Assembly: GCF_900116135.1 (NCBI RefSeq)
Contig: NZ_FOZX01000001.1
Span: 806,001-870,000 of the forward strand
DNA length: 64,000 nucleotides
Source: Saccharopolyspora flava
Lineage (GTDB): Bacteria > Actinomycetota > Actinomycetes > Mycobacteriales > Pseudonocardiaceae
Direction of reading: 5' to 3'
The position numbers and the translations under genes were made by a program. Below are positions 34,962 to 43,440 of the stretch, piece after piece (position 1 is the first letter of the stretch; the number at the start of each line of letters is the position of its first letter). The notes under the pieces were generated by a model. The model had not been told where the DNA came from and made no database searches. It saw only the letters and a list, made by a program, of their open reading frames with translations.

Positions 34962-36110
34962 TCAGAATCCCATGGACCGGCCGATGATCTCCTTCATGAT
35001 CTCGGTCGTGCCGCCGTAGATGGTCTGCACCCGGGAGTCCAGGTAGGCCTTGGCCACCGGGTACTCGGTCATGTAGCCGAACCCGCCGTGCAGCTGCAGG
35101 CAGCGGTCGATGACGCGCTTGTTGAGCTCGCTGAGCCACCACTTGGCCATCGCGGCGTGCTCGACGCTGAGCTCACCGCGCACGTGGTCGCGCACGCAGC
35201 GGTCGGCGAAGACCTGGCCGATCTCGACCTCGGTGGCCATCTCGGCGAGCTCGAACCGGGTGTTCTGGAACTTGCCGATAGGGCGTCCGAAAGCGGTGCG
35301 CTCGCGGCAGTAGTCCTTGGTGAGCTCGAGGATCTTGGTGGCCGAGGCGATGGCGGCGACGCCGATCGACAGGCGTTCCTGCGGTAGGTTCTGCATCAGG
35401 TAGACGAAGCCCTGCCCTTCCTCGCCGAGGAGGTTGCGGGCGGGGACGCGGACGTCGTGGAAGAACAGCTCGGCGGTGTCCTGCGACTTCTGGCCGATCT
35501 TGTCGAGGTTGCGGCCGCGTTCGAAGCCGGGCATGTCGCGTTCGACGACCAGCAGGCTGATGCCCTGGTGACCCGCGTCGGGATCGGTGCGGGCCACCAC
35601 GATCACCAGGTCGGACATGATGCCGTTGCTGATGAAGGTCTTCTGCCCGTTGAGCACGTACTCGTCGCCGTCGCGGATCGCGGTGGTGCGGATGCCCTGG
35701 AGGTCGCTGCCCGCGCCGGGTTCTGTCATGGCGATGGCCGAGATGAGCTCACCGGAGCAGAAACCGGGCAGCCAGCGGCGCTTCTGCTCGTCGTTGGCGA
35801 GGTTCATCAGGTAGGGGGCGACGATGTCGTTGTGCAGGGGCGATCCGAACCCGGAAACGCCTGCCGCGACGAGTTCCTCGTTGAACACGACGTTGAACCG
35901 GAAGTCGTCGACTCCCCCGCCGCCGAACTCGTCGTCGACGGCGAAACCGAGCAGCCCCTGGGCGCCGGCGGCGCGCCAGGCCTGCCTGCTGACCTGACCG
36001 GCTTCTTCCCACTCCGGCACGTGCGGGACGAGTTCCTTGGTGACGAAGGTCCGGACCGTGTCGCGGAACGCCTCGTGCTCGGGCTCGAACAACTCCCTGC
36101 GCATCATCAC
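34962..36110 (-). CDS. Acyl-CoA dehydrogenase
   Basis: 382 residues with the three-domain fold: helical N-terminal domain, beta domain (AIAMTEPGAGSDLQGIRTTA, NGQKTFISNG) and C-terminal helices with RTAFGRPIGKFQNTRFELAEMA and YGGTTEIMKEIIGRSMGF. The base Glu is expected in the last segment. It oxidises acyl-CoA to enoyl-CoA using FAD and electron-transferring flavoprotein. It follows the CoA-transferase gene on the same strand after ~115 bases, so the two may share regulation. Confidence 0.93.
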   Translation of the reverse strand: MMMRRELFEPEHEAFRDTVRTFVTKELVPHVPEWEEAGQVSRQAWRAAGAQGLLGFAVDDEFGGGGVDDFRFNVVFNEELVAAGVSGFGSPLHNDIVAPYLMNLANDEQKRRWLPGFCSGELISAIAMTEPGAGSDLQGIRTTAIRDGDEYVLNGQKTFISNGIMSDLVIVVARTDPDAGHQGISLLVVERDMPGFERGRNLDKIGQKSQDTAELFFHDVRVPARNLLGEEGQGFVYLMQNLPQERLSIGVAAIASATKILELTKDYCRERTAFGRPIGKFQNTRFELAEMATEVEIGQVFADRCVRDHVRGELSVEHAAMAKWWLSELNKRVIDRCLQLHGGFGYMTEYPVAKAYLDSRVQTIYGGTTEIMKEIIGRSMGF

Positions 36111-36140
36111 GCAATCCCTTTCGTTCGTGGTGGGCGGTGC

Positions 36141-36162
36141 GAGGAAGGGAACCTTCCTGTCA
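36141..36162 (+). repeat. Dispersed element copy between two lipid-metabolism genes
   Basis: GAGGAAGGGAACCTTCCTGTCA; the core matches fully and the first bases are GAGGA. It reads opposite to both neighbours. GGGCGG before and CCGCCC after could close it into a loop. Confidence 0.75.
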
Positions 36163-36224
36163 CGGGCCGCCCGCGAGGCCGCTTCGAGGGGACGGGTTCT
36201 CGCGACGCGGTGCGTCGCGGGTCG

Positions 36225-37355
36225 TCATGACGCGGAGTGCATCGCTCCGGAGTCGAGCAGGCCCTGGGGAAGTCCCCAGTCGCGCAGCACGTCTTCGGTG
36301 TGCGCGCCCGGTGTGGCGATCGGGCCGGGCTCGGGGTTGGGGGTGTGGCTGAAGCGCGGTGCGGGGGCGGGTTGAAGGGTCCCGTCACGTCGCACGAGGG
36401 TCTGCCGGGCGGCCAGGTGCGGGTGCTGTTCGGCTTCGGCCATCGACAGGACCGGCGCGAAGCAGGCGTCGGAACCGTCGAACACCTCGGTCCACTCCTG
36501 GCGGGTGCGCTGCTTGAACGTCTCGGCGAAGGTCGCCCGCAGCTCGGGCCAGTTCGAGGCGTCGTCGCGGTCCGGGACTTTTCCGGTCAGTTCGAGCCGG
36601 TCGAGCAGTTCGGCGTAGAACTTCGGTTCCAGGGCGCCGACGGAGATGTGCTCGCCGTCGGCGGTCTCGTAGACGTCGTAGTAGGGAGCCCCCGTGTCGA
36701 GGAGGTTGGTGCCGCGCTCGGTGCTCCACCCGCCGGAGCCGAAGAAGCCCCACAGCATGGCGCCGAGGTGCGCGGTTCCGTCGACGATGGCGGCGTCGAC
36801 GACCTGGCCGCGTCCGCTGGAGCGGGCTTCCAGCAGGGCGGCGAGCACGCCGACGGCCAGGTACATGGCGCCGCCGCCGAAGTCGCCGAGCAGGTTCGCG
36901 GGCACCTGCGGGGGTCCGCCCTTGCGGCCGATGAGGTGCAGCATTCCGGTCAGCGAGACGTACCCGACGTCGTGGCCGGAGGTGTGGGCGAGCGGGCCGT
37001 CCTGACCCCATCCGGTCATCCGGCCGTAGACGAGGCGGGGGTTGCGTTTCCAGCACTGCTCGGGGCCGACGCCGAGGCGTTCGGTGACGCCGGGCCGCAG
37101 TCCTTCCAGCAGGACGTCGGCCTGTTCGGCGAGGGCGAGCACCGCTTCCGGGCCCTGCTCGTGCTTGAGGTCGACCTGCACCGACCGCTTGCCGCGGTTG
37201 AGCAGGTCGTCGCCACCGCCGGCGGTGCCGGGCCGGTCGACGCGGACCACGTCCGCTCCGAGGTCGGCCAGCAGCATCGAGCAGAACGGCGCGGGACCGA
37301 TCCCGGCGAGCTCGACGACTTTCACCCCGGCCAGCGGGCCACCCGTTGCCGTCAC
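36225..37355 (-). CDS. Family III CoA-transferase (CaiB/alpha-methylacyl-CoA racemase-like)
   Basis: 376 residues. The family is clear from VKVVELAGIGPAPFCSMLLADLGADVVRVDRP at the start, NRGKRSVQVDLKH, a candidate catalytic acidic residue in GHDVGYVSLTGML, and VDAAIVDGTAHL. The sequence resembles alpha-methylacyl-CoA racemase, which interconverts 2-methylacyl-CoA epimers ahead of beta-oxidation; a CoA-transferase is the alternative. GTG at 37355 follows AGAGGA and is the best start; upstream open frame lacks homology. A divergent MerR gene with a palindrome in the shared gap suggests its regulator. Confidence 0.88.
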   Translation of the reverse strand: MTATGGPLAGVKVVELAGIGPAPFCSMLLADLGADVVRVDRPGTAGGGDDLLNRGKRSVQVDLKHEQGPEAVLALAEQADVLLEGLRPGVTERLGVGPEQCWKRNPRLVYGRMTGWGQDGPLAHTSGHDVGYVSLTGMLHLIGRKGGPPQVPANLLGDFGGGAMYLAVGVLAALLEARSSGRGQVVDAAIVDGTAHLGAMLWGFFGSGGWSTERGTNLLDTGAPYYDVYETADGEHISVGALEPKFYAELLDRLELTGKVPDRDDASNWPELRATFAETFKQRTRQEWTEVFDGSDACFAPVLSMAEAEQHPHLAARQTLVRRDGTLQPAPAPRFSHTPNPEPGPIATPGAHTEDVLRDWGLPQGLLDSGAMHSAS

Positions 37356-37445
37356 GACAAGTCCTCTCCACGACGCGGAAGTCCGGGCCGCCCGGGCCCT
37401 GGCACAACGCTGTGTCACGCGACACAGGAATCTCGACGCGATTAG

Positions 37446-37466
37446 TGTTACATCGTTGGTGTAACA
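37446..37466. promoter_or_regulatory. MerR-type operator in the divergent promoter region
   Basis: TGTTACA (37446-37452) and its exact complement TGTAACA (37460-37466) are separated by 7 bases. It lies 17 bases before the MerR start codon and on the path of the CoA-transferase promoter. Spacing fits a MerR dimer site. Confidence 0.7.
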
Positions 37467-37482
37467 GCGGTCAAGGAGTAGC

Positions 37483-38208
37483 GTGACCGGCATGCTCCGA
37501 ACTGCGGACGAAGAGCTCACCATCGACGAACTGGCTGCCCGCGCCGGGGTGACCGTGCGGACGGTCCGCTTCTACTCGTCGCGCGGCCTGCTGCCCGCAC
37601 CGCGGCTGCGCGGGCGTCTCGGACTCTACGGCGCCGAGCACCTCGCGCGACTGGATCTGATCCGCGAGCTGCAGACTCTCGGGTTCACCCTGTCGGCGAT
37701 CGAGCGGCATCTGCAGCGCATCCCCGAGGGATCGTCGCCGGACGAGCTGGCGCTGCAGCGGGCGCTGATCGCTCCGTGGACCGACGAGCACGCCGAGGAG
37801 CTCGACCGCCACGAGCTGGATCGCCGGGCGGGCCGTCACCTCGACGACGATCTGGTCGAGCACCTGGTGGAGCTGGGGATCCTGCAGCGCACGGAGGATG
37901 CCGATGCGCTGCGGCTGCCGAGCCCGGCGATGCTCGGGGTCGGGCTGCAGATCCTCGACCTGGGGCTGCCGCTGGAGATGCTGGTGCAGGCCAAGGGAAT
38001 CGTCGAGCAGCACACCGCGCAGATCGCGACGGAGCTGCGGGAGCTGTTCGCGGCGAACGTGCTGCGCCCCTACATGGAGCACGGGCGCCCCGAGGACGAG
38101 CGGGAACGGGTGCGGGCGGCGACCGACCAGCTGCGGCCGCTGACCATTCAGGTGCTGGTCAACGGGTTCCAGCACGCGGTCAACGACGTCATCCGCGATC
38201 ACGTCTGA
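37483..38208 (+). CDS. MerR family transcriptional regulator
   Basis: 241 residues. The N-terminal MerR winged helix is clear (TIDELAARAGVTVRTVRFYSSRGLLPAPRLRGRLGLYGAEHLARL). A long helical C-terminal region without the metal-binding cysteines of MerR itself suggests an organic or acyl-CoA-type effector. The GTG at 37483 follows AAGGAG. It probably controls itself and the divergent CoA-transferase gene through the palindrome between them. Confidence 0.88.
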   Translation: MTGMLRTADEELTIDELAARAGVTVRTVRFYSSRGLLPAPRLRGRLGLYGAEHLARLDLIRELQTLGFTLSAIERHLQRIPEGSSPDELALQRALIAPWTDEHAEELDRHELDRRAGRHLDDDLVEHLVELGILQRTEDADALRLPSPAMLGVGLQILDLGLPLEMLVQAKGIVEQHTAQIATELRELFAANVLRPYMEHGRPEDERERVRAATDQLRPLTIQVLVNGFQHAVNDVIRDHV

Positions 38209-38366
38209 TTTCACCGGTTTTCCCGTGTTGGGCCGGCAGGTCTACCGGTTGGGCGGAACGTGATTCCAGCTTTCGGCGCTGGTTTCCCTCGGCCCTGATC
38301 GGGTTTCATCGCCTCAACGCGCGACATTCGCAACCGTCGTTCGGGGCGAGGGGAGATCCGGCTGCG

Positions 38367-39701
38367 ATGAGCACCGTGGACGACTGGGCCGAGGCAGCAC
38401 TGGAAACGACGATCCCACGACTGTTCTACCACACCACCACTCATTTCGCGGACGAACCGGCCCTGACCGACGGTGATCGGACCTTCACCTGGAAGCAGGC
38501 GGGTGAGGAGGTCGAGCTGCTGGCCGCGGCGCTGCACGCGCTCGGCCTGCAACGGGGTCAGACGATCCTGCTGATGATGTCCACCCGCCCCGAGCACTGG
38601 CTGGCCGACGTGGCCGCGGCACATCTGGGAGCGGTTCCCAGCACGCTGAACCCGGGGTTGAGCCAGGACCAGGTGCACGCCATCGTCGCCCACAGCCGCG
38701 CCCGGGTCGCGGTGCTGGAGAGCGGTGATCAGCTGCGCCGGTGGGCCAAGGCGCTGCGCAACGACAGCACGATCGAGCACGTGGTGGTGCTCGACGAGGC
38801 GCTGATGGTCAGTGCCGATCACCGCTTCCGGACCTGGCGCGACCTGCGAAGACAGGGGGCTCAGCAGCTGGCGGCGGATCCCGGCCTGGTGCGGCGGGAG
38901 AGCGCCGGGGTCTCCCCCGGCACACCGGCGGCGGTGGTCTACCCGAGCGAGGATTGCGACCACCTCAAAGGGGTTGTGCTGACGCACCGCAACCTGTGCT
39001 TCGCGGCCGCGGCGCTGCACCGGCTCACCCGTCCCGAGCCGAACACCGCCCGGTTGAGCTATCTGCCGTTGAGCCACATCGCCGAGCGGGTGGTGGGTGT
39101 CCACGCGGCGATCCACGACGCCGCGCACGTGCACTTCTGCGGGGACCGCGGCCGGGTGCTCGCCGAGCTCCCGAGGGCCAGACCCGCGCTGTTCTTCGCC
39201 TCGTCGGAGGTGTTGTCGCAGTTGACGGGCGTGCTTCGCGACATCCCGGCCGAGCAGCGCAGCACGCCCCGCGACGGGCAGCGGGTGCGGGCCCGGATCG
39301 GGTTGGGCGGCACGGTGTGGCCGTCGACCAGGTCCGGCCCGGTCGAGGCCGAGGTGGTGGAGCTGTTCAGCGGCATCGGGCTCGAGGTGTGCGAGGGGTG
39401 GGGGCTGATCGAGACCACCGGGTGCGCCACCACGAACCATCCCGCCGCTCGCCGCACGGGCACGGTGGGCCGGGCGATGCCGGGCATGGAGCTGCGGATC
39501 GCGGCCGACGGCGAAGTGCTGGTGCGCGGGCCGCTGGTGTGCGCGGGCTATCTGGAGGCGGACGGCATGATCCGTTCGGTCACCGACGCGGACGGCTGGC
39601 TGTGCACGGGTGACGTGGGCGAGCTGGACGACGACGGGTACCTGACGATCACCGGCCGCAAGCCGGAGCTGTTCGGCGGGAACGTGCCCTTGGCGTTGTG
39701 A
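38367..39701 (+). CDS. Truncated, degenerate long-chain acyl-CoA synthetase-like protein
   Basis: 444 residues that follow the AMP-binding fold (HTTTHFADEPALTDGDRTFTWKQ, LPLSHIAERVVGVHAAI, GWGLIETTGCATTNHP, DGWLCTGDVGELDDDGYLTITGRKPELF). Relatives are about 600 residues. Two key losses are visible. The phosphate-binding loop usually read as TSGTTGxPKG is YPSEDCDHLKGVVLTHRN, and the chain stops right after the hinge, so the C-terminal lysine domain is absent. It is therefore probably inactive as a ligase, either a pseudogene or a protein with another role. Two element copies start 10 bases after the stop. Confidence 0.8.
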   Translation: MSTVDDWAEAALETTIPRLFYHTTTHFADEPALTDGDRTFTWKQAGEEVELLAAALHALGLQRGQTILLMMSTRPEHWLADVAAAHLGAVPSTLNPGLSQDQVHAIVAHSRARVAVLESGDQLRRWAKALRNDSTIEHVVVLDEALMVSADHRFRTWRDLRRQGAQQLAADPGLVRRESAGVSPGTPAAVVYPSEDCDHLKGVVLTHRNLCFAAAALHRLTRPEPNTARLSYLPLSHIAERVVGVHAAIHDAAHVHFCGDRGRVLAELPRARPALFFASSEVLSQLTGVLRDIPAEQRSTPRDGQRVRARIGLGGTVWPSTRSGPVEAEVVELFSGIGLEVCEGWGLIETTGCATTNHPAARRTGTVGRAMPGMELRIAADGEVLVRGPLVCAGYLEADGMIRSVTDADGWLCTGDVGELDDDGYLTITGRKPELFGGNVPLAL

Positions 39702-39710
39702 CGGCGGGGA

Positions 39711-39761
39711 GCGTGGGAACCTTCCTGTCATTCCCGCTGGAGCAGGGGAACCTTCCTGTCA
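39711..39761 (+). repeat. Two tandem dispersed element copies
   Basis: GCGTGGGAACCTTCCTGTCA at 39711-39730 and GCAGGGGAACCTTCCTGTCA at 39742-39761, same strand as the gene that ends at 39701. Both match the consensus at 19 or 20 positions. Confidence 0.87.
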
Positions 39762-39825
39762 CCGTGGAGGCCGTCGAGGCCGGAGCGGAGGCTGTTCCGC
39801 CATTCGGACCAGATAACGTGAGGTC

Positions 39826-40218
39826 ATGGCGACCGATGGCGAAGAGCGGAGCACGCGTTGGCCGCGGCGGCTCTACGAGGAGGGCGATGAGCCCGATCCC
39901 CGGTTCACGCTGGCCAACGAGCGGACGTTCCTGGCCTGGATCCGCACCTCGTTGGCGTTGATGGCCGGCGGGGTCGGTGTGGAGGCGCTCAACGCGGTGG
40001 CCGCGGAGCGCAGCCCGATTCGCACGGTGCTGGCGGTCGCATTGCTGCTGGCCGGGGTGTTGTGCAGCGCCACGGCCTTCACGAGGTGGGTGGCGACCGA
40101 GCGCGCGCTGCGCAGGGGGCGGCCGCTGCCCGCGCCGCGGCTGGCCCCGGTGCTGGGCTACGGGTTGGGCGTGGTCGGGGTGCTGGCCTGCGTGCTGCTG
40201 TTCGTGACCGGGTTCTGA
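39826..40218 (+). CDS. DUF202 family membrane protein (YidH-like), first of a pair
   Basis: 130 residues. The DUF202 hallmark LANERTFLAWIRTSLALMAGGV near residue 27 is complete, followed by three membrane helices (SLALMAGGVGVEAL, VLAVALLLAGVLCSATAF, LGYGLGVVGVLACVLLFVTGF). The function of DUF202 proteins is unknown. The second DUF202 gene starts 2 bases after this stop, so the pair likely forms a complex. Confidence 0.88.
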   Translation: MATDGEERSTRWPRRLYEEGDEPDPRFTLANERTFLAWIRTSLALMAGGVGVEALNAVAAERSPIRTVLAVALLLAGVLCSATAFTRWVATERALRRGRPLPAPRLAPVLGYGLGVVGVLACVLLFVTGF

Positions 40219-40220
40219 CG

Positions 40221-40547
40221 GTGAGCGGGAATCAGCCCTGGGATCCGGGTCTGCAGATCGAGCGCACGACCTTGGCGTGGTTGCGCACGGTGTTGGCGTT
40301 CACGGCGAGTCTGCTGGTGCTGCTGAAGTTGATCTCGCATCACAGCACGGTCGCGGCGGTGGTGTGCGCGCTGGTGACGTTGCCGGTCAGCGGGCTCGTG
40401 GCGTGGCTGGTGTGGCGGCGTCATCACCGCAGTGAACGTCGGTTGCGCGCGCGAACGCCGCTGCCGGGCGGGGTGTTGCCCGCCGCGACAGCGGCGCTGG
40501 CGATGCTCGCCGGTGCGACCGGTGCGGTGTACGTCCTGTTCGCGTAG
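40221..40547 (+). CDS. DUF202 family membrane protein, second of a pair
   Basis: 108 residues. A shorter DUF202 version, with LQIERTTLAWLRTVLAFTASLLVLLKL carrying the conserved arginine-threonine-tryptophan-arginine series and three predicted helices. The GTG at 40221 is 2 bases behind the partner's stop. Confidence 0.85.
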   Translation: MSGNQPWDPGLQIERTTLAWLRTVLAFTASLLVLLKLISHHSTVAAVVCALVTLPVSGLVAWLVWRRHHRSERRLRARTPLPGGVLPAATAALAMLAGATGAVYVLFA

Positions 40548-40574
40548 GTACCGGCGAGGGCGTGCCTGGCGGGG

Positions 40575-40994
40575 TCAGGCGGCGACGCGGACGTCGATGT
40601 CGATGTTGCCGCGCACGGCGTTGGAGTACGGGCAGACGGCGTCGGCGGCTTCGGCGATCTGCTGCGCCTGGTCGTTCGGGAGGCCGGGGAGTTCGACGAC
40701 GAGCCCGACGTTGAGGCCGTAGCCGCCTTGTCCGTTCGGGCCGATGCCGACCTCGGCGGTGACCGAGGAGCCTTCGATGTCGACCTTCTGCTTGCGGGCG
40801 ACGACCTGCAGGGCGCTGTGGAAGCAGGCGGCGTAGCCGGCGGCGAACAGCTGCTCGGGGTTGGTGGCGCCGCCGGGTCCGCCCATCTCCTTGGGGATGG
40901 CCAGCTCGAGGTCGACGAGGCCGTCCGAGGTGCGGGTGTGGCCGGCGCGGCCGGCTCCGGTCGCGGTGGCCTCCGCGGTGTAGAGAACGGTCAT
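40575..40994 (-). CDS. ohr: Organic hydroperoxide resistance protein
   Basis: 139 residues. An OsmC-family Ohr peroxidase with both catalytic cysteines: AACFHSALQVVARK in the middle and AVCPYSNAVRGN near the end. It reduces organic hydroperoxides using dihydrolipoyl-type thiols. Its ATG overlaps the ohrR stop by ATGA, so the two are translated together. Confidence 0.96.
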   Translation of the reverse strand: MTVLYTAEATATGAGRAGHTRTSDGLVDLELAIPKEMGGPGGATNPEQLFAAGYAACFHSALQVVARKQKVDIEGSSVTAEVGIGPNGQGGYGLNVGLVVELPGLPNDQAQQIAEAADAVCPYSNAVRGNIDIDVRVAA

Positions 40995-41464
40995 GATGGC
41001 GTCTCCTGATTCTCGGTGACCCGGCGGGCCGCGTCGTTCAACGTGGTCGTCAGGTTTTCCAATGTGGACCGAAGTTCCTCGACGTCGCCGAGTTCCATCC
41101 CGGTGGCGGCGACCATCCGCTGCGGGATATCGCTCGCGTGCCGCCCGAGCGCGCGTCCGTCGTCGGTGATCGCGACGCGCACGGACCGCTCGTCGGTTTC
41201 GCTGCGGGCGCGGGTGAGGACTCCGCGGGCTTCGAGTCGCTTCAGCAGGGGCGACAGGGTTCCGGAGTCGAGCCGGAGCAGGGCACCCAGCTCTTTGACG
41301 GTGAGCGACTCGCGTTCCCACAGCACGAGCATCACCAGGTACTGCGGGTAGGTCAGGCCGATCTCGTCGAGGAAGGGCCGGTAGAGGTTGGTGAACGCCC
41401 GCGACGCGCTGTGCAGCGCGAAGCAGAGCAACCGGTCCAGCGTCGTTCCGGGTTCTGTCGTCAC
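40991..41464 (-). CDS. ohrR: MarR family organic hydroperoxide sensor
   Basis: 157 residues with a MarR winged helix (LTVKELGALLRLDSGTLSPLLKRLEARGVLTRARSETDERSVRVAIT). Cys14 in LDRLLCFALHSASR matches the position of the peroxide-sensing cysteine of OhrR. It should release its operator on oxidation and so induce ohr. The GTG at 41464 has no clear ribosome site, so the mRNA may be leaderless or nearly so. Confidence 0.92.
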   Translation of the reverse strand: MTTEPGTTLDRLLCFALHSASRAFTNLYRPFLDEIGLTYPQYLVMLVLWERESLTVKELGALLRLDSGTLSPLLKRLEARGVLTRARSETDERSVRVAITDDGRALGRHASDIPQRMVAATGMELGDVEELRSTLENLTTTLNDAARRVTENQETPS

Positions 41465-41484
41465 GGGATAAACAGTAGCGCGCC

Positions 41485-41506
41485 ATTCAGTTGTGCGCAA
41501 CTGAAT
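41485..41506. promoter_or_regulatory. OhrR operator
   Basis: ATTCAGTTG (41485-41493) and CAACTGAAT (41498-41506) form a perfect 9-4-9 palindrome 20 bases upstream of the ohrR start codon, where it would cover the promoter. Confidence 0.75.
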
Positions 41507-41530
41507 TGGACGCAATGGTCTGCCGGGGGT

Positions 41531-41550
41531 TGGCAGGAAGGTTCCCCTGC
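41531..41550 (-). repeat. Dispersed element copy upstream of ohrR
   Basis: The minus strand reads GCAGGGGAACCTTCCTGCCA, 19 of 20 to consensus. It is 25 bases from the OhrR operator. Confidence 0.8.
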
Positions 41551-41580
41551 ACCGCGCCGAGGCAGGTCAGGGACGTGATG

Positions 41581-41626
41581 CGGCCCGAGGTGATGACAGG
41601 AAAGTTCCCATGCTCACCCCGGGCCG
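41581..41626 (-). terminator. Hairpin with a dispersed element copy as its loop
   Basis: CGGCCCGAGGTGA (41581-41593) can pair with 41614-41626 over 13 bp with one wobble on the minus strand. The loop is exactly the 20-base element at 41594-41613 (minus strand GCATGGGAACTTTCCTGTCA). It starts 4 bases after the sdaA stop and is the likely terminator. Confidence 0.7.
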
Positions 41627-41630
41627 CGGA

Positions 41631-42986
41631 TCAGCACTCGATGACGTTGACGGCCAGGCCGCCGCGAGCCGTCTCCTTGTACTTGACCGACATGTCGCGC
41701 CCGGTCTCCCGCATCGTCTTCATGACCTTGTCGAGAGACACGTAGTGCGTGCCGTTCCCCCGCAGCGCCATGCGGGCCGCGGTGATCGCCTTGACCGACG
41801 CGACGGCGTTGCGCTCGATGCACGGGATCTGCACCAGACCACCGATGGGATCGCAGGTGAGCCCCAGGTTGTGCTCCATCGCGATCTCCGCGGCGTTCTC
41901 CACCTGCTCCGGGGTGCCGCCCAGCACCTCCGCCAGACCGGCCGCCGCCATCGAGCAGGCCGATCCGACCTCTCCCTGGCAGCCGACCTCGGCACCGGAG
42001 ATCGAGGCGTTCTCCTTGAACAGCACCCCGATCGCCCCCGCCGTGAGCAGGAACCGCACCACCCCGTCCTCGTCGGCACCGGGCACGAAACGGGCGTAGT
42101 AGTGCAGAACCGCGGGAACGATGCCGGCCGCGCCGTTGGTCGGAGCCGTCACCACGCGCCCGCCCGCCGCGTTCTCCTCGTTGACCGCCAGCGCGAACAA
42201 CGTGACCCACTCCAGCGGGTCGTCACGGTCGGTCAACGACGCGGCCAGCTCCGCCGCTCGCCGCCGCACCTTCAACCCGCCCGGCAGCTCACCGGTGTTG
42301 CGACATCCGTTGTCGACGCACTCCCGCATGACCCGCCAGATGTCGAGCAGCCCCGCGCGCACCGCGGGCTCCTCGCGCCACGACAGCTCGTTGGCCAGCA
42401 TGACCCCGCTGATCGGCAGACCGGACTCTGCGCTGTGCAGCAGCAGATCGGCGCCGGTGCGGAAGGGCATGGGAACCTTCGTGTCATCGGCCTTGACCCG
42501 ATCCGCCCCGGCCGCGTCCTCGTCCACGACGAAACCGCCACCGACCGAGTAGTAGATCGCCGAGTCGAGCTCTCCCCCGTCGTTGCCGAGGGCGGTGAAC
42601 CGCAACCCGTTGGGGTGCCGCGGCAGCGACTTGCGCCGGTGCAGCACCAGGTCGCGGGCACTGCTGAAGGGCAGCACCTGGTCACCGCCGAGCCGCAGCA
42701 TGCCGCTGCGCTCGATCTCGTCGACGCGCCGCGCGCCGGCCACCGGGTCCACCGACTCCGGCCGGTGCCCCTCCAGCCCGAGGATCACGGCCCCCGGGCT
42801 CCCGTGACCGTGGCCGGTCGCGCCGAGGGAACCGAACAACTCCGCTTTGACCCTGTTGACCTGGGAGATCAGCCCGTTCTCGCGCAGCCTGACGGTGAAC
42901 CGCTGCGCCGCGCGCATCGGTCCCACGGTGTGCGAGCTGGACGGGCCGATCCCCACCGAGAACAGGTCGAAGACACCGATCGCCAT
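41631..42986 (-). CDS. sdaA: L-serine ammonia-lyase (single-chain, iron-sulfur)
   Basis: 451 residues. Both halves are present: the beta domain start ([27 protein letters not shown]) and the alpha domain with cluster cysteines in [18 protein letters not shown] and [18 protein letters not shown]. It deaminates serine to pyruvate with a 4Fe-4S cluster. It lies 31 bases behind gcvH, so both genes share the glycine riboswitch leader. An almost exact dispersed element copy lies inside the coding region at 42467-42486 (peptide TKVPMPF). Confidence 0.94.
   Translation of the reverse strand: MAIGVFDLFSVGIGPSSSHTVGPMRAAQRFTVRLRENGLISQVNRVKAELFGSLGATGHGHGSPGAVILGLEGHRPESVDPVAGARRVDEIERSGMLRLGGDQVLPFSSARDLVLHRRKSLPRHPNGLRFTALGNDGGELDSAIYYSVGGGFVVDEDAAGADRVKADDTKVPMPFRTGADLLLHSAESGLPISGVMLANELSWREEPAVRAGLLDIWRVMRECVDNGCRNTGELPGGLKVRRRAAELAASLTDRDDPLEWVTLFALAVNEENAAGGRVVTAPTNGAAGIVPAVLHYYARFVPGADEDGVVRFLLTAGAIGVLFKENASISGAEVGCQGEVGSACSMAAAGLAEVLGGTPEQVENAAEIAMEHNLGLTCDPIGGLVQIPCIERNAVASVKAITAARMALRGNGTHYVSLDKVMKTMRETGRDMSVKYKETARGGLAVNVIEC
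42467..42486 (+). repeat. Near-perfect dispersed element copy inside sdaA
   Basis: GCATGGGAACCTTCGTGTCA, one difference from consensus, on the strand opposite to the gene. It encodes a normal, conserved part of the enzyme, so it may be chance convergence or a functional site. Confidence 0.6.
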
Positions 42987-43017
42987 TGATCGCCTCGCCT
43001 CGTTCCGGGCTCCGCGA

Positions 43018-43389
43018 CTACTCGCTGATCAAGTCCGAGTACTGCTGGGCCGTGAGCGTCGCACCGGTCTCGGTGACCCGCACCTCGATCAGCCAGCCCT
43101 CGCCGTAGGGGTCGGAGTTGACCACCGCGGGGTCCTCGTCGACGGCGTCGTTGACGGCCACGACCTCACCGGTGACGGGCGCGAACAGGTCGCTGACGGA
43201 CTTGGTCGACTCGAGCTCGCCGCACGCCTGACCGGCCTCGATGGTGTCGCCGACCTCGGGGAGCTGGACGAAGACGATGTCACCGAGGGCGCTGGCGGCG
43301 TGCTCGGTGATGCCGACGCGGGCGATCTCGCCGCGGTCCTCGATCCACTCGTGCTCTTCGGTGTAGGACAGGTTGGTGGGCAGCGCCAT
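43018..43389 (-). CDS. gcvH: Glycine cleavage system H protein
   Basis: 123 residues. Lipoyl-bearing H protein with the attachment lysine in [27 protein letters not shown]. It carries the aminomethyl group between the P, T and L proteins. Genes for P and T are not in the window. It is the first gene after a tandem glycine riboswitch and is followed by sdaA. Confidence 0.95.
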   Translation of the reverse strand: MALPTNLSYTEEHEWIEDRGEIARVGITEHAASALGDIVFVQLPEVGDTIEAGQACGELESTKSVSDLFAPVTGEVVAVNDAVDEDPAVVNSDPYGEGWLIEVRVTETGATLTAQQYSDLISE

Positions 43390-43440
43390 GAGGGAGGCTC
43401 CAAAGCTGGTTCGAGGGGCGTTGATCCCCGGTTTCGGCTG

